DNA from: Planctomycetaceae bacterium
GTDB lineage: Bacteria > Planctomycetota > Phycisphaerae > Phycisphaerales > UBA1924
Direction of reading: 5' to 3'
DNA length: 63,690 bases
NCBI GenBank assembly: GCA_027487735.1
Contig: JAIYDA010000124.1
Coordinates: forward strand, 1 to 63,690
The translations under genes were made by a program, and so were the position numbers. The number at the start of each line of letters is the position of its first letter. Within the stretch, counting starts at the first letter, position 1. A model generated the notes under the pieces. The model was not told the DNA's origin and did not search any database. It was given only the letters and a program-made list of their open reading frames with translations. Positions 18,529 to 28,104 of this stretch are shown piece after piece.

Positions 18529-20346
18529 CTAGCGCACGCGGACGCAGACGAGGGTGATGTCGTCGCCCCTGCCGCTCTGGCTGCCCCCGGTGAACTGGCG
18601 CAGCTCGCGAAGGACACGCTCGACGACTTCGCCCGCGCTGGCGTTGGGGCGCTCTCGCAGCGCGAGGAGGAGGGCCTCGCGGGTGCGGGCCTTGCCGAAG
18701 CGTTCCCCCCCAGCGTTGGTGGCGTCGGGGACGCCATCGGTGTAAGCGAGCAGCACGTCTCCCGGGCGCACATCAAAGAGTGCGCGCTGGTAACGCTGGC
18801 TGGGGTCGATGCCCACGACCATGCCTCCGACGCTCAGTTCGTCGAGGTCGGCAAGGGTTGGGGCGCGGTGTTTGGGGACGCGCACGACGAGCGGGCTCTC
18901 GTGCCCGGCGCTGCAATAGGTCAGGCGCATCGTGGCGGGGTCGATGATGCCGTACCAGAGGCTGGCGAACTCGTGGTCGCGCGTGTCGCGTGCGAGGGCG
19001 TGGTTCACGCGGCTCACGACTTCGTCGAGGTGGTAGAGGTCCTGGGCGTAGGCACGCAGGCTGGCGCGCACGCTGCTCATCAGCAGCGCGGCGGCGATGC
19101 CCTTGCCCACGACGTCTCCGACGACGATGCCCAGGTGCCCTGAGAGGTCGAAGAAGTCGTAGAAGTCGCCACCCAGATCGTGGCTTGGGATGTACCGCGC
19201 TGCGACATCGAGGCTGGGGAAGTTGGGCACGCCGCGGGGGAGCATGCGGCGCTGCACGTCGGCGGCGAGGCTGAGCTGACGCTGCAACTGCTGCTCTTCG
19301 CGCTCGAGCTGCAACAGGCGGCTCTGCTCGAGCGCGGCGGCGGCCTGGCTTGCGATGCTTGCCATGAGCTTGCGATCGGCTTCGTCGAAGGTGCGGGGCG
19401 TGCGGCTGTAGGCACGAATCACGCCAAGCGGGCGACCGCTGAACACCATGCCCGCGTGGATGGCAGCGCCGAGCCCCTCTTCGCGTGCGCGATCGGGGAT
19501 GAGGATGCGGTCGTCGTGCAGCAGGTCTTCGCTGATGACGACCTGCCCGGCCTGATCGGGTCGAACGATCATCGCCTCGCGGTCAAACAGGCGGTCCTTG
19601 CTGAGCGGAACGGGGAGGTCGAGCCAGTCCTGGCTGAGGTTGCGGCTGACGGCGAGCTCTAAGTCCTCCTCGTGCGGGTCAAGGTGCGCGGCGAGTTCGC
19701 TGGCGATGAGCCGCTCACGCCGCGCGCCGGCACGCACGAGCATGATCGAGCCCGCATCGAGCGACAGCACGTCGAGCACGAGCTCGAGGGCGACTTCGAG
19801 GACGCGCTTGGGGTTGGCGGCGCGGCTGAGGAGGCTGCTCATGCGCGCGACCGCGCTGAGCTCTTTCATGCGGGTGCGGAGCTCGAGCTCGTGGCTGCAG
19901 ATCTCGCTCGCGCCAGCAGCGAGGAAGGCGATGGCACGCTCTAAGTGGTGCCTTGCGTTGCTGCCCAGCTTGGGGTCGCCCGCGGCGATGGCGATGTGCC
20001 CGATGGGCTCGCCGCCCACATCCAGCGGCACGGTGCGCACGCCCGGCCCGCGCACGTCGCTGGGTGCGGGGCTGACGGCCCAGAGCTTGCCGGAGGCATC
20101 GGGCGTGTCGAGCTTGTGGACGGTGCGCCCCAGTGGGTCTTGCAGTTCCACGCGCAGGCCCGTGAGGGCACAGAGCTCGCTGCACATGCTGGCGAGGGAG
20201 CCGTCGGTGAGAAAGTCGGTAATCGAGAGCCGCGGGGGCAGATTGCCCGCGAGGCCCGCGGCGGAGATGGAGCCCGCACCGGCGATGATCGCGGCGGCGG
20301 TCTGCGTGGTGGTGGGGGAGGATGGCGTGGGAGTGATCGTGCTCAC
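18529..20346 (-). CDS. GAF-domain PP2C/SpoIIE serine phosphatase
   Basis: A 605-aa RsbU-like signalling phosphatase. A Ser/Thr-rich N-terminus (about 30 residues) leads into a first sensor-like region with CSELCALTGLRVELQDPLGR. A second GAF domain is roughly residues 165-340 (FDEADRKLMASIASQAAAALEQ at its end), followed by a coiled-coil linker (LLQLEREEQQLQRQLSLAADVQRRMLP). The SpoIIE/PP2C domain (about 370-605) has its metal aspartates in DLGGDFYDF, VVGDVVGKG and RGDDITLV. Such proteins dephosphorylate anti-sigma antagonists in partner-switching pathways. No STAS or RsbW-like kinase is adjacent. Cytoplasmic, with no membrane segments. Confidence 0.88.
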   Translation of the reverse strand: MSTITPTPSSPTTTQTAAAIIAGAGSISAAGLAGNLPPRLSITDFLTDGSLASMCSELCALTGLRVELQDPLGRTVHKLDTPDASGKLWAVSPAPSDVRGPGVRTVPLDVGGEPIGHIAIAAGDPKLGSNARHHLERAIAFLAAGASEICSHELELRTRMKELSAVARMSSLLSRAANPKRVLEVALELVLDVLSLDAGSIMLVRAGARRERLIASELAAHLDPHEEDLELAVSRNLSQDWLDLPVPLSKDRLFDREAMIVRPDQAGQVVISEDLLHDDRILIPDRAREEGLGAAIHAGMVFSGRPLGVIRAYSRTPRTFDEADRKLMASIASQAAAALEQSRLLQLEREEQQLQRQLSLAADVQRRMLPRGVPNFPSLDVAARYIPSHDLGGDFYDFFDLSGHLGIVVGDVVGKGIAAALLMSSVRASLRAYAQDLYHLDEVVSRVNHALARDTRDHEFASLWYGIIDPATMRLTYCSAGHESPLVVRVPKHRAPTLADLDELSVGGMVVGIDPSQRYQRALFDVRPGDVLLAYTDGVPDATNAGGERFGKARTREALLLALRERPNASAGEVVERVLRELRQFTGGSQSGRGDDITLVCVRVR

Positions 20347-20451
20347 GTGCTGCCTTGCATCGGCGAGGATTCGCTTGCGCGATGAAGTGGGGATGCAAGG
20401 ATTGCGGGCGGGCGGTCGGCTTGCATGGGTTCAGCGGTCGCGTGTCGCATT

Positions 20452-22179
20452 TTATGGCGTGCCTTCGGCGGGCGCGGCCTGCTTGACGGTGGAGGGGAGC
20501 CAGACCTTGCGGAGGAGGACAACCAGCGGGTCGGCATCGTCGCCCACGCTCTGGCGCTGCTTGTCCGCGGCTTCGGCGGCAAGCAGGCCCTCGTTCGTGA
20601 GGGCTGCGTCGCCCATCTGCCAGGCGATGTAGGCCATGAGGAGGCCCTCGTCGATGGACATGACGCCCCCGACGTCCTTGGTGCGGGCGATGCGCGCGCG
20701 AAGGTCTGCGGCGATGGTGATAAGGCGGTCGCTGGCGGGGATGGTGTCGCCCACGTAGCGCATCGCGATGATGTCGGGGTTCTTGGAGAAGAGGTCGCGC
20801 AGGTTGATGCCCGCGCTGAGGTAGAGGCCTGCGCCGAGCTGGGCATGCAGGCGGCCTGCCATCGCCGTCGCGTCGCCCTCTCGCGCGGAGAGAGCCTTGG
20901 TGAACCGCTCCTCAGCATCGAAGTATCGGCCCTGGCCCATGAGCTCCTGGCCTTTGGTCATGTGCTCGCTGTAGGCGTCGACGGCCTCGGCAACAAAGCG
21001 GCGCGTCTGGCCCGCGCCTTCGCGGATGACCGAGAGCGTGTCTTCGTTCATCTCTTTCGCGAGCTCGCCGCGGCGATCGCTGAGGCCGCTGCGCAGGGCA
21101 TCGCGGGTCTTGCTGAGGCCGCCTTGGGTGAGCTGTTGGTCCTTGGGGAGCAAGCGCTGGCGCAGGTCGGCGAGGCGCTGTTCCCAGGCGTCGCCTTGCG
21201 GGGCGGGGTTGTTGGGATCGCTGGCGTTCGCGTTGCCCGTGGCGTTTGCTGCGCCGGTGTCGGTGGCTGCCTCGCGCTGCGAGCCGACGCGGCTCGCGGC
21301 GAGCGTGCGCTGGCGATCGCGCAGCTCATCGAGCACGCTGCGTGACATGTTGGTGTTCTTGGCGAGGTTGGTGACGAGCGGCTCGGCTGCGCTGCGGATG
21401 GCTTGCTGGGTGATGGGCTGGACGGTGCTTTGGACCTGACCTGGGCGGAGTTCGGGCTCGCCTGTGCGCGTCGGTGCGGGCAGGGCGCGCGTTCCGCCTG
21501 GATTTGCAAAGCCTGATGTGCCAAAGCCCGTGTTGTTGTTCGCTCCGGGCAGGTCGCGCACGCCCAGCAGGCTGCTGCCCACGGTGGTGCGGGTGCCGCG
21601 AGCGTCGGTGCGGTTGATGACGCTGGGTTGCAGGCTTTGCGTGCTGGTAAACGTCGCGGTGCTGCGGAGGGAGCTATTCAGCGGGCTGAAGCCTTGGCGG
21701 CTGCTGAAGGAGCTTGCGTTGCCGATGCCGTCGCTCCCGATGGGGGCTTGGGCAGCGGCGCGGCCTGTGGGCCCGCTGGCACTGATGAGGGTTTGCGGGC
21801 GGTATCCACTGCCCGTGGTGTTGCCCATCTGGTAGCGCAGGGCATCGCCTCCGCGGACGCTGCGCCCGGTGATGGGGCTGGCGGCGGTGCGGCGGAAGCT
21901 GAAGGAGTTGTCGGAGCCAAGACCGCCTCGGAACTCGTTGGGGGCGCGATAGCCCACGTTGCCTCGAAAGCTGCTGAGGCCTCCGACATTGCCCGTGACG
22001 AGCGCGTTGCGCATCTGCACTTCGCGATACATGCTGGCGCGGGGGGTGTTACCGCCGCCGCCTTTTCGCAGGTCTGCTTCGAGGATGCGTCCGCCGCCGC
22101 CCTCTTGGGCGAGCGTGGGCGAGGCGCCCGCAGCGAGCACGAGCGCGAGGACGAGAGATGCAGCGAGACGTGCGTTCAT
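20452..22179 (-). CDS. Large secreted protein with C-terminal TPR-like repeats
   Basis: A 575-aa exported protein. ATG 22179 gives a clean signal peptide (NARLAASLVLALVLAAGASPTLAQ). Residues 25-330 are Gly/Ser/Asn/Thr-rich and low in complexity with short repeated blocks (SFRRTAASP, PLNSSLRSTATF). After an Ala/Asn-rich linker with NATGNANASDPNN, the C-terminal 250 residues are helical and include a TPR-like pair (GQELMGQGRYFDAEERFTKAL and the following AMAGRLHAQLGAGL). No family is recognised. The pattern suggests a periplasmic or envelope protein with a disordered N-terminal half and a helical interaction domain. Divergent from metG. Confidence 0.7.
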   Translation of the reverse strand: MNARLAASLVLALVLAAGASPTLAQEGGGGRILEADLRKGGGGNTPRASMYREVQMRNALVTGNVGGLSSFRGNVGYRAPNEFRGGLGSDNSFSFRRTAASPITGRSVRGGDALRYQMGNTTGSGYRPQTLISASGPTGRAAAQAPIGSDGIGNASSFSSRQGFSPLNSSLRSTATFTSTQSLQPSVINRTDARGTRTTVGSSLLGVRDLPGANNNTGFGTSGFANPGGTRALPAPTRTGEPELRPGQVQSTVQPITQQAIRSAAEPLVTNLAKNTNMSRSVLDELRDRQRTLAASRVGSQREAATDTGAANATGNANASDPNNPAPQGDAWEQRLADLRQRLLPKDQQLTQGGLSKTRDALRSGLSDRRGELAKEMNEDTLSVIREGAGQTRRFVAEAVDAYSEHMTKGQELMGQGRYFDAEERFTKALSAREGDATAMAGRLHAQLGAGLYLSAGINLRDLFSKNPDIIAMRYVGDTIPASDRLITIAADLRARIARTKDVGGVMSIDEGLLMAYIAWQMGDAALTNEGLLAAEAADKQRQSVGDDADPLVVLLRKVWLPSTVKQAAPAEGTP

Positions 22180-22516
22180 GGGGAGAGTTCCTTTGCCGAC
22201 CAGCATGCCACCTGCCAGTGCCTGCGGGCGGGCGGACGCAAAACAGTAGTGTGCCCGAGGGTGGCGCGACGTGCAAGGGGCAATGGGCGTTGCGCGGGCG
22301 TGACGACCGTTATCGCCCGTCGCGGCGTGCAGAGTCGAGAAGTTGGCGCGTACTGCGGGGGCGTCCCGATCGGTTGCCGAACTGGATGGCCGAAGTGGGT
22401 TGGCGAACTGGTTGGCGAGTTTGGCGGCGCGGATCGCGACGGCGTGGGGTGTCAAGAACGTCGCAAGGCGGGGTTGCGCCCGTGGGCGTGCTGGCAACTA
22501 CGCTGGTGCGTCACCC
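22180..22516. other. Divergent intergenic region with degenerate repeat
   Basis: 337 bases between the starts of the secreted-protein gene and metG. No gene is seen. Positions 22378-22432 hold a degenerate array of TTGGCGAACTGG-like units. Promoters for both genes must lie here, but no convincing -35/-10 pair was found. Confidence 0.5.
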
Positions 22517-24166
22517 ATGGCATACATCACCACGCCCATTTATTACGTGAACGACCGCCCACACATCGGGCATTGCTACACCACGCTGCTGGGCGATTGC
22601 TTCGCCCGATTCGAGCGACTGCGGCTTGGGGCAGGCGAGGTGTTCTTTCTCACGGGGACGGACGAGCACGCCGACAAGGTGGTGACGAGCGCGCAGGCCC
22701 ACAACATGACGGCGATTGCGTGGGCGGACCAGAACGCGGAGGAGTTCAAGAAGGCGTTCATGTTCATCGCGAGCAGCCACGATGATTTCATTCGCACCAC
22801 GCAGGACCGGCACAAGACGCGGGTGACGGAGTATGTCTCGGCGCTCATGCGGTCGGGAGACATTTACAAGGGCGAGTACGAGGGGTGGTATGACGAGAAC
22901 CAGGAGGAGTACGTCACCGAGACTGTTGCGAAGGACAACGAGTATAAAAGCAGCGTGACGGGGCGGCCCCTGGTGCGGCGGCGAGAGACGTGCTACTTCT
23001 TCCGCCTGAGCAAGTATCAGGCTCGGTTGCAAGAGCTGTTTGCAACGCAGCCTGGGTTTGTGTCGCCCGAGGCGCGGCGGAACGAGGTGCTGGGGCGCTT
23101 GCGGGGCGGGCTGAACGACGTGCCGATCAGTCGCCCGGTGACGAACGACCCCGCGACGCAGTTTGGCATTCGCGTGCCTGGGGATGATGCGCACCGCATC
23201 TATGTGTGGATCGATGCGCTGTTCAACTACCTCAGCGTGGTGGATACCGACGACCGCCGCAGGTTCTGGCCTGCGAGCGTGCACTTTATTGCGAAGGACA
23301 TTCTGTGGTTCCACGCCGTCATCTGGCCCTGCATGCTCATGGCGCTGCGCGATGCGGACCGGGGGCGGTTTGGGTTTGTCGAGCTGCCCGCGAAGGTGTA
23401 TAGCCATGCGTACTGGGTGCGCGATGGCAAGAAGATGAGCAAGAGCCTGGGCAACTTCGTGACCATCGAGGTGCTGCGGGCGTATGCCGCGAGCTTTGGG
23501 CGCGATGCGCTGCGGTGGTATTTGCTGACGCAGGGCCCGCTGCATGAGACGGACGCGGACTTCAGCCATGCGAAGTTTGTGGAGGTGTATAACGCCGACC
23601 TTGCCAACGGCATCGGCAACTGCGCCAGCCGCGTGGGCAACATGATGGAGAAGTACTTTGGTGGGGCGGTGCCGGAGGGGGCGCTCTCGGGCGGGCTGGC
23701 GAGCGCGGGGGGCAAGGCTCTTGCGGCGAGCGTGGATGGGCTGGTGCGCGAGGCGCAGGCGAGCTTGGCGCGGCATCACCTTGCGGCGGCCCTGACGGCG
23801 GGCATCGCGGTCGTGCGCAGCGTGGATCAGTACATCAATGAGACCGCGCCCTTCAAGCTCGCGAAGACGATCGAGAGCGACAGCGGCGCGAAGCAGAAGC
23901 TGGGTGAGATTCTCGCGTGCTGCGCCGAGGGCGTGCGCATCGCGAGCGTGCTGCTCTCGCCCGCGATGCCCGACAAGATCGCGCAGCTGTGGCAGGCGTG
24001 GAACCTGACCAATGGGAGTGCGAACGCCGGGCTTGCGAGCAAGGGCGTGTCGCTGGCGGACAACTGTGCGTTTGCAGGCCCGCACGGGCTGCACCGCGGG
24101 GCGATCAGCAAGGGCGAGGTGCTGTTCATGCGAGCGGACCCGGCGGCGGCGGTGGTGGGGGTGTGA
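22517..24166 (+). CDS. metG: Methionyl-tRNA synthetase
   Basis: A 549-aa class I aminoacyl-tRNA synthetase charging tRNA-Met with methionine. It opens MAYITTPIYYVNDRPHIGH, with the HIGH motif at residues 16-19 and the TGTDEHADKV loop following. The second ATP motif reads KKMSKSLGNF (KMSKS). The anticodon-binding helical domain runs to the end. The ATG at 22517 is at the family position; the open frame upstream is not family-like. The length fits the short (MetG2-like) form without the C-terminal tRNA-binding domain. Ends at a bidirectional terminator shared with gdhA. Confidence 0.95.
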   Translation: MAYITTPIYYVNDRPHIGHCYTTLLGDCFARFERLRLGAGEVFFLTGTDEHADKVVTSAQAHNMTAIAWADQNAEEFKKAFMFIASSHDDFIRTTQDRHKTRVTEYVSALMRSGDIYKGEYEGWYDENQEEYVTETVAKDNEYKSSVTGRPLVRRRETCYFFRLSKYQARLQELFATQPGFVSPEARRNEVLGRLRGGLNDVPISRPVTNDPATQFGIRVPGDDAHRIYVWIDALFNYLSVVDTDDRRRFWPASVHFIAKDILWFHAVIWPCMLMALRDADRGRFGFVELPAKVYSHAYWVRDGKKMSKSLGNFVTIEVLRAYAASFGRDALRWYLLTQGPLHETDADFSHAKFVEVYNADLANGIGNCASRVGNMMEKYFGGAVPEGALSGGLASAGGKALAASVDGLVREAQASLARHHLAAALTAGIAVVRSVDQYINETAPFKLAKTIESDSGAKQKLGEILACCAEGVRIASVLLSPAMPDKIAQLWQAWNLTNGSANAGLASKGVSLADNCAFAGPHGLHRGAISKGEVLFMRADPAAAVVGV

Positions 24167-24185
24167 GGTGCGGGGACGGGGCGAA

Positions 24186-24316
24186 GCGATAAATCGATAA
24201 AGCGATAAAGCGACAAAGCGAAAATCAAGACAAAAACAGAATGGCCCGGAACCACCCTGGCTCCGGGCCTTCTTCATTTTCGCTTTATCGTTTCATCGCT
24301 TTGCAGCTTTATCGCT
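24186..24316. repeat. Inverted arrays of a GCGATAAA-like unit around a terminator
   Basis: The left arm (24186-24225) is built of GATAAAGC/GACAAAGC-type units; the right arm (24280-24316) carries the inverse (CGCTTTATCGTTTCATCGCTTT...). Between them is a GC-rich hairpin. The arms pair imperfectly, giving a long composite hairpin between two convergent genes. Confidence 0.8.
24243..24280. terminator. Bidirectional terminator between metG and gdhA
   Basis: An 8-bp stem GGCCCGGA/TCCGGGCC (24243-24250 with 24262-24269) with an 11-base loop, followed by TTCTTCATTTT. Preceding A-rich sequence (AAGACAAAAACA) makes it usable in both directions, fitting the convergent genes. Confidence 0.8.
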
Positions 24317-24327
24317 CTTACTTCCCC

Positions 24328-25746
24328 TTACGGGAAGATCCCGCGCACTTCATACGCCGCACGCAGACGCTCCAGAGCCGCGACGTACGCCGCGCTGCGG
24401 AGGCTGCACTTGTACTTGCGGCGTGCTTCGCGCGTCTTCTCCGCTGCGTGCACCATGTGCTTGTTCAGCTTCTCGTCCACGGTGGCGAGGTCCCACTGTT
24501 CGCAGGTCTTGTTCTGCACCCACTCGAAGTAGCTCACGGTCACGCCGCCCGCGTTGCAGAGGATGGCGGGCAGCACTTCGATGCCCTTCTCTTCGAGCAC
24601 GCGCTCGCCCGGGGGCGTTGTTGGCGCGTTGGCACCCTCAGCCACGACCTTGCAGTTGAGCAGGCGGGCCTGCTCGGGCTGGATCATCTGCTCAAGGGCC
24701 GCGGGCACGAAGATGTCGACCTTGGTGCGGTAGAAGTCTTCGCTGCTGGCCGCGTCGGCGTTCTTGAAGCCGCGCACGCCGCCCGTCTTCTGCACGTGCA
24801 TCGCGAGTGCTTCGGCGTCGATGCCCTGATCATTGATGACCGCGCCGGTGTGGTCCATCGCGGCGATGAGCTTGCTGCCCTTCTTCTGCAGGATGCGGGC
24901 CGTCCAGCTACCCACGTTGCCAAAGCCCAGCACGCTGAACTTCGCGTTCTTGGCTTCGATGCCGATCTCAGGCAGCATCACCATCAGCGTGTCGACCACG
25001 CCCTGGCCCGTCGCCTTCTCGCGCCCCAGGCTGCCGCCATACTCCACGGGCTTGCCCGTGATGACGGCTTCGGGCTGCAACCCGCCCACTTCGCTGAGGA
25101 AGCTATACGTGTCTGCGATCCACGCCATGTGCTGGGCGTTGCTGCCCACGTCCGGAGCAGGAATGTCGTAGTCGGGCCCGATCTGGTGAGCAATCGCAGC
25201 GGTGAAGCGGCGGACGATGCGCTCCATCTCGGCCTTGCTGTGCTTGTACGGATCGACCTTGATGCCGCCCTTGCCGCCGCCGTAAGGCACGCCCACGAGG
25301 CTGCACTTCATGGTCATGAGGAATGCGAGGCTCTTGACGTCGTCGAGGTGGACGTCGTGGTGGAAGCGCAGGCCGCCCTTGTATGGCCCCAGCGCGTTGT
25401 TGTGCTGCACGCGGTAGCCCTTGAAGAGGCGAAACTGGCCGTCGTCCATGCGGACGGGGAAGTGCACCATGATCTCGTTCTTGGGCTGGGCCAAGATGAT
25501 CTTGAGATGGTGCGGCAGGTTCATCAGCTCGGCTGCTTCGAGCATGCTGCCCACGGTCTGGCGGTAGAGGTTGTTGGGATCCTTGCTGAACCCAAGCTCG
25601 TCGTAGATGGGATGATCGGCTTCGGGCTTGCCGGCGGCCTTCGCTGCGGGCTTCGCGGGCTTGTTGGCCTTCGCGGGCACGGGGGCTGTCTTCGCGACGG
25701 GCTTGGGTGCGGGGGTGGGTGCTTGTTTCTTCGGGGCGCTCGCCAT
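24328..25746 (-). CDS. Glutamate dehydrogenase (Glu/Leu/Phe/Val family)
   Basis: A 472-aa NAD(P)-dependent dehydrogenase interconverting glutamate with 2-oxoglutarate and ammonia. Family motifs are RVQHNNALGPYKGGLRFH with its substrate lysine, CSLVGVPYGGGKGGI with the catalytic lysine, the aspartate in GPDYDIPAPDVG, and the Rossmann loop VLGFGNVGSWTA. ATG 25746 has GGAG 6 bases upstream. An extra N-terminal tail of about 50 residues is rich in Ala, Lys and Pro (PKKQAPTPAPKPVAKTAPVP) and resembles histone-like tails; it is not part of the fold. Convergent with metG. Coenzyme preference is not decided. Confidence 0.9.
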   Translation of the reverse strand: MASAPKKQAPTPAPKPVAKTAPVPAKANKPAKPAAKAAGKPEADHPIYDELGFSKDPNNLYRQTVGSMLEAAELMNLPHHLKIILAQPKNEIMVHFPVRMDDGQFRLFKGYRVQHNNALGPYKGGLRFHHDVHLDDVKSLAFLMTMKCSLVGVPYGGGKGGIKVDPYKHSKAEMERIVRRFTAAIAHQIGPDYDIPAPDVGSNAQHMAWIADTYSFLSEVGGLQPEAVITGKPVEYGGSLGREKATGQGVVDTLMVMLPEIGIEAKNAKFSVLGFGNVGSWTARILQKKGSKLIAAMDHTGAVINDQGIDAEALAMHVQKTGGVRGFKNADAASSEDFYRTKVDIFVPAALEQMIQPEQARLLNCKVVAEGANAPTTPPGERVLEEKGIEVLPAILCNAGGVTVSYFEWVQNKTCEQWDLATVDEKLNKHMVHAAEKTREARRKYKCSLRSAAYVAALERLRAAYEVRGIFP

Positions 25747-25929
25747 GCACAACTCCAAATGATCGACCGATCTCACGAGCAACGCCCTGCGAACCGGTTG
25801 CGGGCGTGTAGTCGCTTCTCAAGGCGACAGGAAAGGAGGCCGGGACGCCAGTGTACCCAGGCAGGCGGGGTTGTCGAGGCGTGCCGGCGCGAGGACTGCC
25901 GCGAAAAACTGTCAGGACAGGGCAATTGC

Positions 25930-27423
25930 CTACGCGCCTTCAGAAACCGGCGGAACTCGACCACCGGTCAGGTGCGGCAGGGTGGCGATAACGTGTAGCG
26001 TAAAGGGGGGCTTGAGCCTGAACTCGATCGTTCCTTCAAGGCTCTGTATCAGAGCTTTGACAAGAGCGAGTCCGAGGCCGCTGTGATTGCCGCCACCTCG
26101 GGCTTGGTGTTTACGCCAAAAAGGTTCGCCCATGCGATCAACATCTTGGGCACTGAGCGAAACTGGTGTGTTGCTGATGGCGAGCATGACAGCAGCAGCT
26201 TGCTGAGAAAACTCAACGTGGATTGCCCCGCCAGAGGGTGTATACTCAACGGCGTTATCAATGAGATTCGTGACGATGGTCGAGAGCGCGGCCTGCTCCG
26301 TCATGATTATGAGCTCGCTGGTGCCTTGCCTGGTGATGGTGATTTGCTGCTGGGCGATGCGAGCTTGATGGCGGGCAAGGGCGTGATCTATCAGGGACGA
26401 GAGTTGCACCGGACCGATGACGTCGCGCTCGATGTCGCCGCTCCGCTTGGCAAGCCGAAAGAGGGTTGACAGCACCGCTTCCATCAGCGTCGCACTCGTG
26501 ACGATGCTCGCCAGTGCCAGGGCACTTGCTTCCGGCGAGTTGATGCGGCGAGCAACATCGGCGGCGGTGCGAATCTCGGCGATTGGCGTGCGAAGCTCGT
26601 GGGCGGCGCTCATAGAGAAGCGGCGTTCGCGATCGAGCGCGGCTTCGGCTTTGGCTAGCACACTGTTTATGGCAAAGGCAAAGGGCGCGGTTTCGGTGGG
26701 CATGATGTCTACTGCGAATCGACCGCCAAAGTCCTTCTCGTCGAGCCTTGCGACCTCTTGCGAGAGGTTGGTGAGTGGCTGCAAGCCGCGATCAACTGCA
26801 AGCACGATGACAAATCGCAATCCCAGCAACACCAGACCCACTGCGGCAAACGCAACAGCACCGGCAATGAGCGTTGATCGCCATAGGATTGAGACATCAC
26901 GAGCAACCGTGACGGTGACGCGGCGATCAAGCTCTGGCGTTGGTGGCGGCTCATTGGGCATGCGCATCGGGTCCCAGCGAATCCACCCTTGCAGCACGCT
27001 TTCTCCTGCGGAAAGCGTTGCCTCTTGAATCTCGAGTTCCTCCGCGGTTGGCGCGAAATCTGGATCAAACGTTGGCGCCGGCGGCAGAGGTAGATTGCGC
27101 GAGCCAAGCGACGGCGACTTTGCCAGCACGACTCCGTCGGGCCCCCAGACCTGGAAATACGCGTCGGTTGAACCGATGCCAAAGTTCGTTTCAAAGGCGG
27201 CGGGTTGGTATCGAAAGTGATATGCCTTGCCGTCATGCTCGACCATGAGTCCCAGCAGCGCTGAATCGACAATGACTTGCCCAAGCAAGCCCGCGTTGAC
27301 ATAGTTGTAGACGCTGAAGGCAACGCCGATTGCTCCAAGTGAGCACGCGGCGGCAGCAAGCAGCGTGAGCGAGCGAATGAGGCGGTCACGAATCGAGCGG
27401 GGCCTTGAGCGGCGCAAGAACAT
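25930..27423 (-). CDS. Two-component sensor histidine kinase
   Basis: A 497-aa inner-membrane histidine kinase. TM1 lies at about 18-40 and TM2 at about 183-210, enclosing a periplasmic domain of about 140 residues with no recognised ligand fold. A HAMP-like linker follows (RGLQPLTNLSQEVARLDEKDF). The H box is SMSAAHELRTPIAEI, with the phospho-accepting His275. The ATP domain has the N box NLIDNAVEYTP and a G box ending SGLGLALV. It overlaps the upstream response-regulator gene by 38 bases, so the two are coupled. The layout is that of QseC/TctE-like kinases. The sequence looks less GC-skewed than flanking genes. Confidence 0.92.
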   Translation of the reverse strand: MFLRRSRPRSIRDRLIRSLTLLAAAACSLGAIGVAFSVYNYVNAGLLGQVIVDSALLGLMVEHDGKAYHFRYQPAAFETNFGIGSTDAYFQVWGPDGVVLAKSPSLGSRNLPLPPAPTFDPDFAPTAEELEIQEATLSAGESVLQGWIRWDPMRMPNEPPPTPELDRRVTVTVARDVSILWRSTLIAGAVAFAAVGLVLLGLRFVIVLAVDRGLQPLTNLSQEVARLDEKDFGGRFAVDIMPTETAPFAFAINSVLAKAEAALDRERRFSMSAAHELRTPIAEIRTAADVARRINSPEASALALASIVTSATLMEAVLSTLFRLAKRSGDIERDVIGPVQLSSLIDHALARHQARIAQQQITITRQGTSELIIMTEQAALSTIVTNLIDNAVEYTPSGGAIHVEFSQQAAAVMLAISNTPVSLSAQDVDRMGEPFWRKHQARGGGNHSGLGLALVKALIQSLEGTIEFRLKPPFTLHVIATLPHLTGGRVPPVSEGA

Positions 27424-28075
27424 ATCCGATACCTCGCTTGGTGTGAATGAGATTGCTGCGGCCCTGCGTGTTCAGCTTGGTGCGAAGGATGGAGATTGCA
27501 GAATCAATCGAGTTGCTCTGCACCTGCGATGGATCGTCGTAGACAGCTTCTTCGAGATCTGAGCGTGACACCACCACGCCTGCGCGATAGGCAAGGCATT
27601 CGAGAATCGCATACTCACGCCTGCTGAGCTCAATAGGCTCGCCGCCTCGTTCGACGCGCTTGGTGCTCGTATTGATCGATAGATCGGCGGTACGCAGGAT
27701 TTGCGAAGCGCGGGCATGGCGGCGGCGCATCATCGCTTCAACACGCGCAACCAGTTCGTCAAACGCAAACGGCTTCGTCAGGTAGTCATCAGCGCCGAGC
27801 CGCAGGCCGCGTACGCGATCGCTGACTTCGCTGCGAGCCGTGAGAATGAGCACGGATGTTTCGACACCCTTTGAGCGAGCCTCTTGCAGCACGGCAAGCC
27901 CGTCCATCTCTGGCAGACCCAGATCAAGTATCGCCACGTCATATGTGGTGGTACGCAAGTGAATGAGCCCCGTGCGTCCGTTTGACACGGCATCGACCGC
28001 GTAGCCGGCAGAACGCAACCCGGCGGCGATCGACTCGCGCAAACGGTCTGAGTCTTCCATGATCAGCACACGCAC
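27386..28075 (-). CDS. OmpR-family response regulator
   Basis: A 229-aa transcription factor. The receiver domain has the acidic pair in IMEDSD, the phospho-acceptor Asp51 (AILDLGLPEMDG) and Lys101 (LTKPF). The C-terminal winged helix reads LSRREYAILECLAYRAGVVVSRSDLEEAVYDD...IHTKRGIGYVL. A GTG at 28075 is preferred: it gives the standard family length and has GAGGTGA upstream; a longer frame reaches 28258 but overlaps the preceding gene. The kinase gene follows with a 38-base overlap, and a beta-barrel protein gene ends 29 bases upstream, so the three probably form one operon. Confidence 0.92.
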   Translation of the reverse strand: MRVLIMEDSDRLRESIAAGLRSAGYAVDAVSNGRTGLIHLRTTTYDVAILDLGLPEMDGLAVLQEARSKGVETSVLILTARSEVSDRVRGLRLGADDYLTKPFAFDELVARVEAMMRRRHARASQILRTADLSINTSTKRVERGGEPIELSRREYAILECLAYRAGVVVSRSDLEEAVYDDPSQVQSNSIDSAISILRTKLNTQGRSNLIHTKRGIGYVLAPLKAPLDS

Positions 28076-28104
28076 GGGGCTCACCTCACAAGAGAACAGC
28101 CGGC